From positions 116,270-180,269 of the forward strand of contig NZ_FUXB01000009.1 of assembly GCF_900167345.1 (NCBI RefSeq): DNA of 64,000 nucleotides, in the 5' to 3' direction. Origin of the DNA: Vibrio cincinnatiensis DSM 19608 (GTDB lineage: Bacteria; Pseudomonadota; Gammaproteobacteria; Enterobacterales; Vibrionaceae). Positions 27,282 through 35,807 of this stretch are shown piece by piece (within the stretch, counting starts at the first letter, position 1; each line of letters starts with the position of its first letter). Made by a program: the position numbers and the translations under genes. The notes under the pieces are model-generated. The model did no database searches. It had not been told where the DNA came from and saw only the letters and a list, made by a program, of their open reading frames with translations.

Positions 27282-28196
27282 ATGAAATCAGTAATGGGTT
27301 GGGCCGCATTCGGGCTGTTTGCCTCACTCTCTGTACAGGCTGCCAATGTAACGATTGAGCATCAAATGGGGAAAACAACACTAGAGCAAAACCCTCAACG
27401 TGTGGTGGTGATCGGTATTGGCCCATTGGATGCGGTTCACTATTTTGGGATTAATCCAGTCGCTGTTTCTAAAGTGGCGGAACTGCCAGACTATTTAGCT
27501 CAATATCGAGGAGCTGAATATGCTCCAGCCGGTTCACTCTTTGAGCCAGACTTTGAGCGTATTTATATGCAAAAGCCCGATGTTATTATTACTGGGCCGA
27601 GAGCGGCACGTACGGCTTATGATGAGCTAAGTAAAATTGCGCCTACCGTTGTTTTTGCGGTTGACGATAGCCAGCCATATTGGGAAAGCACCCAAGCACA
27701 ATGGCGTAATTTAGGTAAACTTTTTGCGATTGAAGATAAAGTCGAAGCCAAAATTGCAGAGTTAGATAATACCTTTACTCAAGTTCATGATTACAACCAG
27801 AAGCATCAAGCCCAAGCCATGACGGTGATGAGTTCTGGGGGTAATATTACCACTTTTGGCGCGAATTCTCGTTTTGCGGCTATCTATAAAGATTTTGGCT
27901 TTCGTGAAGCGGCAACCGTGAAACAAACGGCCAATCACGGTAATTTGATTTCGTACGAATATATTCGACAAAATAACCCACAAACGCTCTTTATTATTGA
28001 CCGTGACAGACTGGTCAATAAAGGGGAAAGCCGCACTCGTGAAGAGTTTGAGAATACGTTGATAAAAGCAACGGATGCTTATCAACAGCATCGTATGGTT
28101 TTTCTCGATCTCAATGCGTGGTATTTGGCCATTGCGGGGGTAACGGCAACAGAGCAAATGTTGAGTGACATGCAAGTCAATCTTCATCAAGAATAA
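27282..28196 (+). CDS. vctP: Periplasmic catechol-siderophore binding protein VctP
   Basis: A 304-residue periplasmic binding protein for an iron ABC transporter. A type I signal peptide covers residues 1-20 (ends SVQA, then ANVTIEHQMG); no lipobox Cys is present. The class III binding fold is clear: TLEQNPQRVVVIGIGPLDAVHYFG, DFERIYMQKPDVIITGPRA, MSSGGNITTFGANSRF and a C-terminal WYLAIAG. V. cholerae VctPDGC imports ferric vibriobactin and enterobactin; the same substrates are inferred here from gene order and sequence type. The ATG at 27282 has AAGGA upstream, so the earlier start at 27258 is rejected. Confidence 0.88.
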   Translation: MKSVMGWAAFGLFASLSVQAANVTIEHQMGKTTLEQNPQRVVVIGIGPLDAVHYFGINPVAVSKVAELPDYLAQYRGAEYAPAGSLFEPDFERIYMQKPDVIITGPRAARTAYDELSKIAPTVVFAVDDSQPYWESTQAQWRNLGKLFAIEDKVEAKIAELDNTFTQVHDYNQKHQAQAMTVMSSGGNITTFGANSRFAAIYKDFGFREAATVKQTANHGNLISYEYIRQNNPQTLFIIDRDRLVNKGESRTREEFENTLIKATDAYQQHRMVFLDLNAWYLAIAGVTATEQMLSDMQVNLHQE

Positions 28197-28282
28197 GTGA
28201 ATTTGAGCAAGTACCTTTTGGCTTACTATTGTCCCCTTGGTTTTATTTTACTGCGGTATAGGCGGACTTTTTAGGTATATCG

Positions 28283-28313
28283 AGTCAATGGTGAACAGGG
28301 TTCACCATTGACT
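28283..28313 (+). terminator. Stem-loop between vctP and vctD
   Basis: A perfect 13-bp stem (28283-28295 with 28301-28313) and 5-base loop, without a strong T-run. It fits a processing, stabilising or partial-termination element that lets the binding protein be made in excess of the permease. Confidence 0.65.
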
Positions 28314-28391
28314 TTATGAGTTCGTATAGCCTTATCGAGGTCTTTGCTAGGCCCGATCTCTTTCATTGAGTTTTGTCGTTTGAGGTTAACT

Positions 28392-29330
28392 TTGAAAAAG
28401 TTATTACTCGTACTGTTTATGCTAAGTCTGATTTCCTTATTTGTTGGGGTCGGACACCTTTCTTTTACGGCGTTGATCCAAGGAGATAGCATTGCTTGGC
28501 AACTGCTATGGACCAGCCGCTTTCCTCGTCTTTTGGCCGTGCTATTGGCAGGAGGCGGATTAAGCATTGCAGGCCTTATTATGCAGCAAATCAGCCAAAA
28601 CCGATTTGCTGCACCTTCCACGTCTGGCACGATTGAATGCGCGATGTTGGGCTATGTGCTGAGCCTTGTCCTATTTGGGCATGGTGAAAGTTTACTGCTT
28701 ATTTTTTCTACTGCGATGGTAGGGACGTTAGTTTTTGTCCAGTTTATTCAACGCATCCAATTTAAAAATGTAGTCTTTGTACCTTTGATCGGAATTATTT
28801 TTGGTAACGTTGTGCAATCGGCAGCCACTTTTATTGCTTATCGTTACGATGCGGTGCAAAACTTATCGGGTTGGGCGGTAGCGAACTTTGCCAATCTATT
28901 AAGTGGGGACTTTGAGCTTTTATACATTGCCATTCCTGTCGCTTTATTGAGTTATCTCTATGCGGCGCGAATTTCTGCGGTGGGGATGGGGAAAGATTTT
29001 GCGGTAAACCTTGGGCTTAACTACCAACAAATTCTGATTTTAGGCGTGTGTTTAGTCTCGGTCATGGCCGCATCAGTGGTGATGATTGTGGGACAGCTCC
29101 CCTTTTTGGGGCTCATTGTTCCCAATTTAGTTAGTTATTTTTACGGTGATAACTTGCGTAAAAATATTCCACGTACAGCCTTATTTGGCGCTTCATTGGT
29201 ATTGTTGTGTGACATCATCAGCCGAGTGATTATTTTCCCCTATGAAATCCCAATTTCCATGATCATCAGTATTCTTGGCGGTATCGCTTTTATCTTGCTG
29301 ATTTTAAGAGGGCCAAAATATGCAAGATAG
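28392..29330 (+). CDS. vctD: Ferric-siderophore ABC permease VctD
   Basis: A 312-residue FecCD-family permease with about nine membrane helices. Family patterns: WTSRFPRLLAVLLAGGGLSIAGLIMQQISQNRFAAPSTSG and VGQLPFLGLIVPNLV near the coupling helix. The longest frame starts at 28344. A TTG at 28392 has GAGG six bases upstream and gives MKKLLLVLFML, a normal first helix, so this unusual start is chosen. The last 11 bases overlap vctG. Confidence 0.88.
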   Translation: MKKLLLVLFMLSLISLFVGVGHLSFTALIQGDSIAWQLLWTSRFPRLLAVLLAGGGLSIAGLIMQQISQNRFAAPSTSGTIECAMLGYVLSLVLFGHGESLLLIFSTAMVGTLVFVQFIQRIQFKNVVFVPLIGIIFGNVVQSAATFIAYRYDAVQNLSGWAVANFANLLSGDFELLYIAIPVALLSYLYAARISAVGMGKDFAVNLGLNYQQILILGVCLVSVMAASVVMIVGQLPFLGLIVPNLVSYFYGDNLRKNIPRTALFGASLVLLCDIISRVIIFPYEIPISMIISILGGIAFILLILRGPKYAR

Positions 29331-30270
29331 AAGTAAAACCGGCTTGATGATCCTTGCTGCATTACTGGTTGCAGGAATGTTCATCGGTATGGGGTTAACC
29401 GCCGATAATTATCAGTATTTCTTATCACGGCGGATTCCAAAAGTGTTGGCGATTATGGTCGCGGGTATCGCTATTGCGCAATCCTCATTGGCATTTCAAA
29501 CCATTACCCACAATCGTATTCTTACCCCGAGTATTATGGGGTTTGATTCCCTCTATTTATTAGTACAAGTGTTGGTGGTTGCGCTGTTTGGTAGCTTTAG
29601 CCATGTCATGTTAAATACTTACTGGAACTTCTCATTATCTGTAGTCGTGATGCTGCTGTTTTCCAGTTTACTTTTTACCTTTTATTTTCGTCGTCAACGC
29701 AGCAATATTATTATTTTATTATTGCTTGGTGTGATTTTAGGGCAACTGTTCTCTAACTTTTCCTCTTTTTTTATTATGTTGATGGATCCGAATGATTTTG
29801 CCGCCGTACAAGCCAAAATGTTCGCCAGTTTTAATAATGTTAATGTCAACTTAGTGTATGTGGTTTCTCCCTTACTTTTGTTCGTTAGCTATGGGTTATT
29901 TCGCCTGCATCGAATCTTAGATGTCTTTTGGTTAGATAATGATAATGCCATTAGTCTGGGTGTGGACGTAAAGCAAACAATACGCAATGTCATGTTGCTG
30001 AGTGCTATTTTGGTTTCAATTTCGACTGCACTTGTGGGGCCGGTGATGTTTTTCGGACTGCTTGTGACGAACCTTACACGCGAATGGCTGCGTACTTATC
30101 AACACCGAACCTTGTTAGTGGCGTGTTCTGCGATGTCTGTTGCCGCTTTGCTGGCGGGGCAGTGGGTAGTAGAAAACGTCTTTTCATTTGGCACTACCTT
30201 GAGTGTTATCATCAATTTTATTGGTGGTATCTATTTCCTCTCTCTTCTTTTGCGTAATAAAGTGGTATAG
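29320..30270 (+). CDS. vctG: Ferric-siderophore ABC permease VctG
   Basis: A 316-residue FecCD-family permease, partner of VctD. Typical segments: LSRRIPKVLAIMVAGIAIAQSSLAFQTITHNRILTPSIMGFDSLY, then GPVMFFGLLVTNLTREW near the coupling helix. It overlaps vctD by 11 bases and lies 6 bases before the ATPase gene, consistent with one translationally coupled operon. Confidence 0.88.
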   Translation: MQDRSKTGLMILAALLVAGMFIGMGLTADNYQYFLSRRIPKVLAIMVAGIAIAQSSLAFQTITHNRILTPSIMGFDSLYLLVQVLVVALFGSFSHVMLNTYWNFSLSVVVMLLFSSLLFTFYFRRQRSNIIILLLLGVILGQLFSNFSSFFIMLMDPNDFAAVQAKMFASFNNVNVNLVYVVSPLLLFVSYGLFRLHRILDVFWLDNDNAISLGVDVKQTIRNVMLLSAILVSISTALVGPVMFFGLLVTNLTREWLRTYQHRTLLVACSAMSVAALLAGQWVVENVFSFGTTLSVIINFIGGIYFLSLLLRNKVV

Positions 30271-30276
30271 ACCCGT

Positions 30277-31038
30277 ATGATTCAATTAGATAAATTGACT
30301 AAATATTTTGGTTCTCAGGCAGTGGTTCATGAAGCAAGTGCCGATTTTGCCAAAGGGAAAGTGACGTCGATTATTGGGCCCAATGGGGCTGGGAAAAGTA
30401 CATTACTTTCAATGGCTAGTCGTTTGATCTCCCGAGATCAGGGCAAGGTTTGGATTGATAGTCGGGAACTGGTGGATTGGGATACCAAAGCATTAGCCAA
30501 GCGGCTCTCTGTACTGCGCCAAGCGAATAACTTAACCATGCGTTTTACGGTTCGAGAATTGGTGGCCTTTGGGCGTTTCCCTCACTCTCAAGGGAAGTTA
30601 ACGGCAGAAGATCAAGCGATCATCGATCAAGCGATTAATTACCTAGATATGAAAAGTCTAGAGCATCACTATCTGGATGAATTAAGTGGCGGGCAGCGAC
30701 AACTGGCGTTTATTGCTATGGTGATGGCTCAGGATACCGATTACATTTTCTTAGATGAACCGCTTAATAATTTAGATATTAAACATTCATTGCAGATCAT
30801 GACAACCATTCAGCGATTAGCTCATGAATTCAATAAAGCGGTGGTGGTGGTGATCCATGATATCAATTTCGCATCTTGCTACTCCGATGCCATTATTGCC
30901 TTAAAAAAAGGGCAGGTTGTTGCTCATGGTTCGGTGGAAGAGGTGATTCAAGAAAAGGTATTAAGTGAAATTTATGAAACCCCCTTTAGAGTTCTGGAGT
31001 TAGAAGGGAAGCGGATGTGTCTATACCACACCGCCTGA
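30277..31038 (+). CDS. vctC: Ferric-siderophore ABC transporter ATPase VctC
   Basis: A 253-residue ABC ATPase of the FepC group. Walker A is GPNGAGKST (near residue 35), signature LSGGQRQLAFIAMV, Walker B DYIFLDEPLNNLD, and the switch His is in VVVIHDINFA. It powers the VctDG permease. It is the last gene of the vct operon; no clear terminator follows. Confidence 0.92.
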   Translation: MIQLDKLTKYFGSQAVVHEASADFAKGKVTSIIGPNGAGKSTLLSMASRLISRDQGKVWIDSRELVDWDTKALAKRLSVLRQANNLTMRFTVRELVAFGRFPHSQGKLTAEDQAIIDQAINYLDMKSLEHHYLDELSGGQRQLAFIAMVMAQDTDYIFLDEPLNNLDIKHSLQIMTTIQRLAHEFNKAVVVVIHDINFASCYSDAIIALKKGQVVAHGSVEEVIQEKVLSEIYETPFRVLELEGKRMCLYHTA

Positions 31039-31379
31039 ACGTATAATGTCACACCGCTTTCATCAAACCCACGACACCCCTATTTCCAAAGGCTTTTGAG
31101 ATCATACCCTTGATGATGAAACCGAGAAACCTTCGTATTGGGTATGGCCTGTCTTTTTTATTATGTTACCCTCATGGGTGCATGAACGATGGAGAGGTGG
31201 GTAGCAATTTATTTCTCTACTCAAAAGAAATCATTCCTTGTTAAAGATCAACAAAAAAACCTTTCCATCAATAAAGAGCAAAACAAAAGTTGAAAGATTC
31301 AAAAATTATTGAATAATGGTCTGCATGAAATGGAGAAGCACAAGCTTCTAACTCTTAGTCGGAAACAGGATACTGCCCC
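31039..31379. other. Intergenic region upstream of ackA
   Basis: 341 bases with no gene. The only named pattern is an imperfect FNR-like site at 31238-31251. The acetate kinase promoter should be here. Confidence 0.5.
31238..31251 (+). promoter_or_regulatory. FNR-like site upstream of ackA
   Basis: TTGTTAAAGATCAA differs from TTGAT-N4-ATCAA at one fixed base. It lies about 130 bases before the acetate kinase start. Suggestive only. Confidence 0.35.
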
Positions 31380-32570
31380 ATGTCGAACTCGTATGTGTTG
31401 GTTATCAACTCAGGAAGCTCCTCGCTTAAATTTGCCGTGATTGACTCAGCCACTGGCGAAGCATTGGTTACTGGTCTTGGTGAATGTTTTGGTCTTCCAG
31501 AAGCCTCCATAAGCTGGAAGTATCAAGGTGAAAAAACAGAGGAAGTGATTAACACCTCAGAAGATCACCATCAGTACGCAGTCAGCCGTGTGGTGAAACT
31601 GTTAGAAACCTTAGGGTTAAGTGCTCAATTTGTTGCTGTCGGACATCGAATTGTTGCTGGGGGAGAAACTTTTAAAGGAACCGTTAGGGTTACGGAGGCG
31701 GTGATTCAAGAGGTTGAGCGTTTAGCCGAATTAGCTCCTCTACATAATAAAGCGAATGCCATCGGCATGCGAGCGGCGATGGAAGCATTCCCTGAGCTAC
31801 CCCAGTTTGCTGTATTTGATACCGCTTTCCACCAAACGATGCCAGCCAAAGCATTCACGTTCGCCTTGCCTTATGAATTGTACGAACAACATAAAGTCCG
31901 CCGCTATGGGGCTCACGGAACCAGCCATTATTATGTTAGCCGTGAAGCGGCGAAAATGCTTAACAAACCCGTTGAACAAAGCAATTTTATTACCGTGCAT
32001 TTAGGCAACGGTGCTTCTGTCACTGCGGTGAAGCATGGTGAATGTGTGGATACCAGCATGGGGTTAACGCCACTTGCCGGTTTAATGATGGGAACACGGT
32101 GTGGTGATCTCGATCCTAGTGTTATTGAATTTTTATTCCGTAAAGGCTGGAAACAAGAAGCGCTCTTTGAAATGCTGAATAAAAAATCAGGGTTTTTAGG
32201 TGTTTCTGGAGTAACCAGTGATGCGCGTGGCGTATTAGAAGCGATGGAAAATGGCAACCCTCGTGCCAAGTTGGCTTTTGATATTTTCACTTACCGCGTT
32301 GCGAAATACATTGGCTCTTATATGGTGGCTATTGGTGAAGAAGTGGATGCCATTGTCTTTACCGGTGGTATTGGTGAAAACTCATTACCTATTCGCAGTG
32401 AAATTCTAAGCTACCTTTCTGTCTTTGGATATAAAGAAGACCCACAAGGCAATGCTGACGCACGTTTTGGCCAATCAGGCACAATCACGAGTTCAGGCTC
32501 AAAACTTGCCTTAGTGATTCCAACCAACGAGGAATTCGTGATTGCTCAGCAGTCAGTAGAAATGTTGTAA
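31380..32570 (+). CDS. ackA: Acetate kinase, stand-alone copy
   Basis: Transfers phosphate between acetyl phosphate and ADP. The 396-residue protein has family length and motifs: VINSGSSSLKFAVID, GHRIVAGGE, FDTAFHQTMP, RRYGAHGTSH, HLGNGASVTAVKHG, GTRCGDLDPSVI and FTGGIGENS. It is not beside pta (phosphotransacetylase), unlike the usual ackA-pta pair, so it is probably a second copy, as known in Vibrio. SD is AGGA. A strong terminator follows. Confidence 0.95.
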   Translation: MSNSYVLVINSGSSSLKFAVIDSATGEALVTGLGECFGLPEASISWKYQGEKTEEVINTSEDHHQYAVSRVVKLLETLGLSAQFVAVGHRIVAGGETFKGTVRVTEAVIQEVERLAELAPLHNKANAIGMRAAMEAFPELPQFAVFDTAFHQTMPAKAFTFALPYELYEQHKVRRYGAHGTSHYYVSREAAKMLNKPVEQSNFITVHLGNGASVTAVKHGECVDTSMGLTPLAGLMMGTRCGDLDPSVIEFLFRKGWKQEALFEMLNKKSGFLGVSGVTSDARGVLEAMENGNPRAKLAFDIFTYRVAKYIGSYMVAIGEEVDAIVFTGGIGENSLPIRSEILSYLSVFGYKEDPQGNADARFGQSGTITSSGSKLALVIPTNEEFVIAQQSVEML

Positions 32571-32594
32571 CCATCAAAGTCAGTATATAAAAAG

Positions 32595-32623
32595 AAAAGC
32601 GAATCCAACGGATTCGCTTTTTT
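32595..32623 (+). terminator. ackA terminator
   Basis: A 12-bp perfect stem (32595-32606 with 32610-32621), 3-base loop and six T. The A-rich left arm may let it serve the convergent gene too. Confidence 0.9.
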
Positions 32624-32672
32624 ATGGATAAGAAGAAATGTCGGTGTATTTTTCACCGACTGATCGACGAAG

Positions 32673-34256
32673 TTAGATACTTTCAGAGCAGACTTGGTTA
32701 CGACCGTTGGCTTTTGCCCGATATAAGGCTTTATCGGCACGGTGGAACGTTCGTTGGGTCGTTTCTCCCCGCCGATGTAAAGTAATGCCGATACTGACCG
32801 TTAAGCTTCTATCTCCAAGAATATCCATCCAAGGGAAGTTAGCGATCCGTTTTCTAAACGATTCGGCATGAACTTTCAGTTGCATTAATGAAATATCTTC
32901 CATAATGACGAGGAATTCTTCACCGCCGTAGCGCACGCAAGAAGCGCCATAGGGAATGAAATACGACGAAATTTCATTGGCCACGTTTGAGATGGCTTTA
33001 TCTCCCACCAAATGACTCAGTTCATCGTTGATTGACTTGAAATGATCATCTATATCCACAATTAAAAAAGCAAAAGAACGTTCCTGTTCAAGTAGTTGTT
33101 CCAGCTTGCCATCTAACCAGCGACGGTTTTGCAACTGAGTAAGAGGGTCAATATACACATCTTTTTGTAATTGAGTCAGCATCTGTTTTTGCCTAACCGA
33201 AGACTCTTGCAGTTCTCTATACCGCTTCTCAGAAATAGAGAGTGTCAGTTTAGACTCAATCTGAGAGAGTTTTTTCATCACCTCGACACTTAAATAGTAA
33301 ATCGGGGCTGTTTTAATTAAGTCAATTTCTATGGCTAATGCTTTTTCTTGATAAAATAACGCTTGTTCATGATTGTTATTGAGTTCATGAACATGGCTAA
33401 ATGTCTCATAAAATTCTTTCAATAGTGCTGGAGAATGGATGTTTTTTACTCTTTTCTTTAAATTTTTTAAATAGAAATTAGCTAATACCGTCTGGCCAAG
33501 TTCGACTAAATAGTTTACTCGGTCTAAGTGTAAATGATGAGATACGGTACTATTGTTTTTTCTCTTTGTGGCGGTATTTAATAAACCAAAAACATTTAAA
33601 GCACCGTGAAAGTTCTTTTTCGCTCGATAAAGTCGAGATTTATAAAAAAGCAGTTGACTATTGAGTTCACTATTATGATTGAGAGTACATAAAGCCTCGC
33701 ATTCGGTTAATAGATACTCAGCCGTTGTATATTGTTTTAATGCAATATTGCAGCAGAGAAGCCTTAGTTTATAGATGGTTAGAATCAAGCTGGATGTCAG
33801 AAGATGTTCTATTTTGCTGATTCTTTTATGGATAAGAATGGCCAGCGGATAGTCACCATAAGCTTCACAAAGCATACCAAGGGTGATAACTGATAATACA
33901 TAATGAGTGATATAGCCATATTCACCAGAGAGTTCCGCATAGAGTGAACACTCCTCTAAGGCTTTTTCATATTGTCCATTTTCTATTAAACGATGAATTA
34001 AGTGAAACTTTGTCATTAAGATCGTATCAATATCATCCGATAATAGAGATAGTGCTTCATAAAGGCCAGAGATACTCTCTTCTAAGTTATTTATTTTAAG
34101 TAAAAACTCAGATTTTCCAATGAATGCTTTGGCTTTTTCTTCAGGGCTTTGTGCAATATGTTCTATGACATGATTCCAAAAATCAAGCCGATGTTCTTCT
34201 CGGATATTAAGAATATCCATTCCAGCTTGACTAATTTTGTTGAGCAATACATCCAT
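32673..34256 (-). CDS. TPR-GGDEF diguanylate cyclase
   Basis: A 527-residue cytoplasmic protein. Residues 1-330 are TPR-like helical repeats (for example KAFIGKSEFLLKINNLEES, LIHRLIENGQYEKALEECSLY). A short coiled-coil linker precedes the GGDEF domain at about 365-527 (DPLTQLQNRRWL, active motif GGEEF in VRYGGEEFLVI). Two oddities: the metal-binding segment reads VDIDDHFKSIND, one Asp more than the usual DIDHFK, and the inhibitory site is absent (PYGA instead of RxxD). It starts one base after the stop of an upstream TPR gene and is surely coexpressed with it. Confidence 0.87.
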   Translation of the reverse strand: MDVLLNKISQAGMDILNIREEHRLDFWNHVIEHIAQSPEEKAKAFIGKSEFLLKINNLEESISGLYEALSLLSDDIDTILMTKFHLIHRLIENGQYEKALEECSLYAELSGEYGYITHYVLSVITLGMLCEAYGDYPLAILIHKRISKIEHLLTSSLILTIYKLRLLCCNIALKQYTTAEYLLTECEALCTLNHNSELNSQLLFYKSRLYRAKKNFHGALNVFGLLNTATKRKNNSTVSHHLHLDRVNYLVELGQTVLANFYLKNLKKRVKNIHSPALLKEFYETFSHVHELNNNHEQALFYQEKALAIEIDLIKTAPIYYLSVEVMKKLSQIESKLTLSISEKRYRELQESSVRQKQMLTQLQKDVYIDPLTQLQNRRWLDGKLEQLLEQERSFAFLIVDIDDHFKSINDELSHLVGDKAISNVANEISSYFIPYGASCVRYGGEEFLVIMEDISLMQLKVHAESFRKRIANFPWMDILGDRSLTVSIGITLHRRGETTQRTFHRADKALYRAKANGRNQVCSESI

Positions 34257-34257
34257 C

Positions 34258-35721
34258 TTAATATTCTTCTAGTTCTTCAAGATTTAATGAGCCATCTAAT
34301 TGTTCAATAGTAAAAGGAAAACTAAGCACATCTTGGTAAGAGACGGCCGGCTTTTCACCAATAAGTCCTTTTCTATCCCAAGGATATAACCGAAGTATCA
34401 TTTTTATTTTTTTATATACGGTTTCTGCGCTATCTAAACCGAAGATCAACAATCCCAGCCTTTTATGATTCAGCCGAGAAAGAAAATCATTATTAACACA
34501 TAAAGGGGAGATCAGTTTCTCACATTCGTCAATAACTCTAGGGTTATCATGATAAAACATGATCACCGAGTGAGCATTATTGTTCAGTGACGCTTTAAAA
34601 ATCATCAACTTTTCCCACCAAGTAGTTTCGGAAATCAAGGTGTTAAGTGAGTTGTTATCACTGGCATGGTGTGACTTTAAATAGTTGATAGACTTTGTGA
34701 TTCTAACGGCTAACTGGTTCTTTATTTTATAGTTTTTGTCTAAGTTATGGTTGTTTGTTTTACCTTTAACCACTTCTAAGGTATTGGTTTTATATTTTTT
34801 AAAGGCAGAGAGTGCCGCTTGGTAATCTTTCACTTCTTGATGGAGCTGTGACTGATAAAGGTAGATTTTGGCTAAGGATGCCTTATCATCCACTTTCATG
34901 GCGACGGCTTCAGCAATGTCTGATAAATAGAGTGCGCGAGCATGGTTATCACTGGCGAGGGCTATTTTTGATAAACAGCCTAATGCATGAATCCGAAGGT
35001 TGGTCGCACTGGTTGACATAGAAAGATTGTAGGCTTGAAACGCCGCGTTTTTCGCATCTTTAATTCGATTTAGCTTAAGAAGTGCTGAGCTTTTTAATAA
35101 CCAGAGTTTGATATTCCAAGTTGGACATTGTTTTCCATCGACTTTTTCTTCTGCGAGATCAAGCACGGTTAACATATCAATATAATGATTGAGTTCAAAA
35201 TAGCTTTTAGCGAGTAAAATATAGGCTCTGACTTCGAGTTTTCTATTCTTCGTTTTATTGGCAATTTGAACCGCTAATTCAAAAATTTCGATGGAACGAG
35301 CATACTCTTCTAATGAGAAAAGTACGTCACCAATACCGAGTAAACTTTCAATTTCTATTACCATATTATTGGTAAACATGGCTTTATCTAATGCATCTAG
35401 CCAATATTTTTTTGCGGTATAGTGCTGAGAGCAACTCAGTGCATTTAAAGCATATAAGTGCAATATTTCGGGAAGAATTTCATCATTATCTTGGTTATTA
35501 TGGTAGCTTTCTGCTTCTTTGATTAACTCAACTGAAGGGTCATATTCTTCTCGTAACCAATGGACTCGAGCCAGAATGATTAAGGCCGTAATAATTCCTG
35601 AAACAAAGTTAATCTGTTTTGCTTGCAGCAAAAGTTTATTCGCTTCTAATAGTATATCCTCACTATTTGAGGTTTCTATCTGTGATTTTAGCCGTTCGAG
35701 ATTTTGTTGTATCTTGTTCAA
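34258..35721 (-). CDS. TPR protein with apparent degenerate GGDEF end
   Basis: A 487-residue protein. Residues 1-330 are TPR-like repeats (IIEIESLLGIGDVLFSLEEY, AYILLAKSYFELNHYIDML, ALGCLSKIALASDNHARAL). The last 150 residues resemble a GGDEF fold in layout, but with the motif lost: RLNHKRLGLLIFGLDSAE sits where RYGGEEFLVIMEDISL stands in the downstream partner. If so it cannot make c-di-GMP and may instead regulate its partner. The degenerate domain is inferred from pattern and gene pairing. It is separated from the partner by one base and from the chemoreceptor upstream by a strong terminator. Confidence 0.75.
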   Translation of the reverse strand: MNKIQQNLERLKSQIETSNSEDILLEANKLLLQAKQINFVSGIITALIILARVHWLREEYDPSVELIKEAESYHNNQDNDEILPEILHLYALNALSCSQHYTAKKYWLDALDKAMFTNNMVIEIESLLGIGDVLFSLEEYARSIEIFELAVQIANKTKNRKLEVRAYILLAKSYFELNHYIDMLTVLDLAEEKVDGKQCPTWNIKLWLLKSSALLKLNRIKDAKNAAFQAYNLSMSTSATNLRIHALGCLSKIALASDNHARALYLSDIAEAVAMKVDDKASLAKIYLYQSQLHQEVKDYQAALSAFKKYKTNTLEVVKGKTNNHNLDKNYKIKNQLAVRITKSINYLKSHHASDNNSLNTLISETTWWEKLMIFKASLNNNAHSVIMFYHDNPRVIDECEKLISPLCVNNDFLSRLNHKRLGLLIFGLDSAETVYKKIKMILRLYPWDRKGLIGEKPAVSYQDVLSFPFTIEQLDGSLNLEELEEY

Positions 35722-35751
35722 GACCTTATCCCCCTATCGCTATTCGCTGCG

Positions 35752-35788
35752 AAAAGCCTAAACAGCCATATAGGCTGTTTAGGCTTTT
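35752..35788. terminator. Strong terminator after the chemoreceptor gene
   Basis: A perfect 16-bp stem (35752-35767 with 35773-35788) and 5-base loop. A residues before and T residues within make it work on both strands; on the minus strand it ends the upstream chemoreceptor transcript before the TPR gene. Confidence 0.9.
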
Positions 35789-35807
35789 GCGTAAAAAGTG
35801 TTGAATA

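Noticed and set aside
27119..27358. 79-codon frame overlapping the vctP start
   Set aside because: It runs over the vctP signal peptide in another frame and has no SD of its own.
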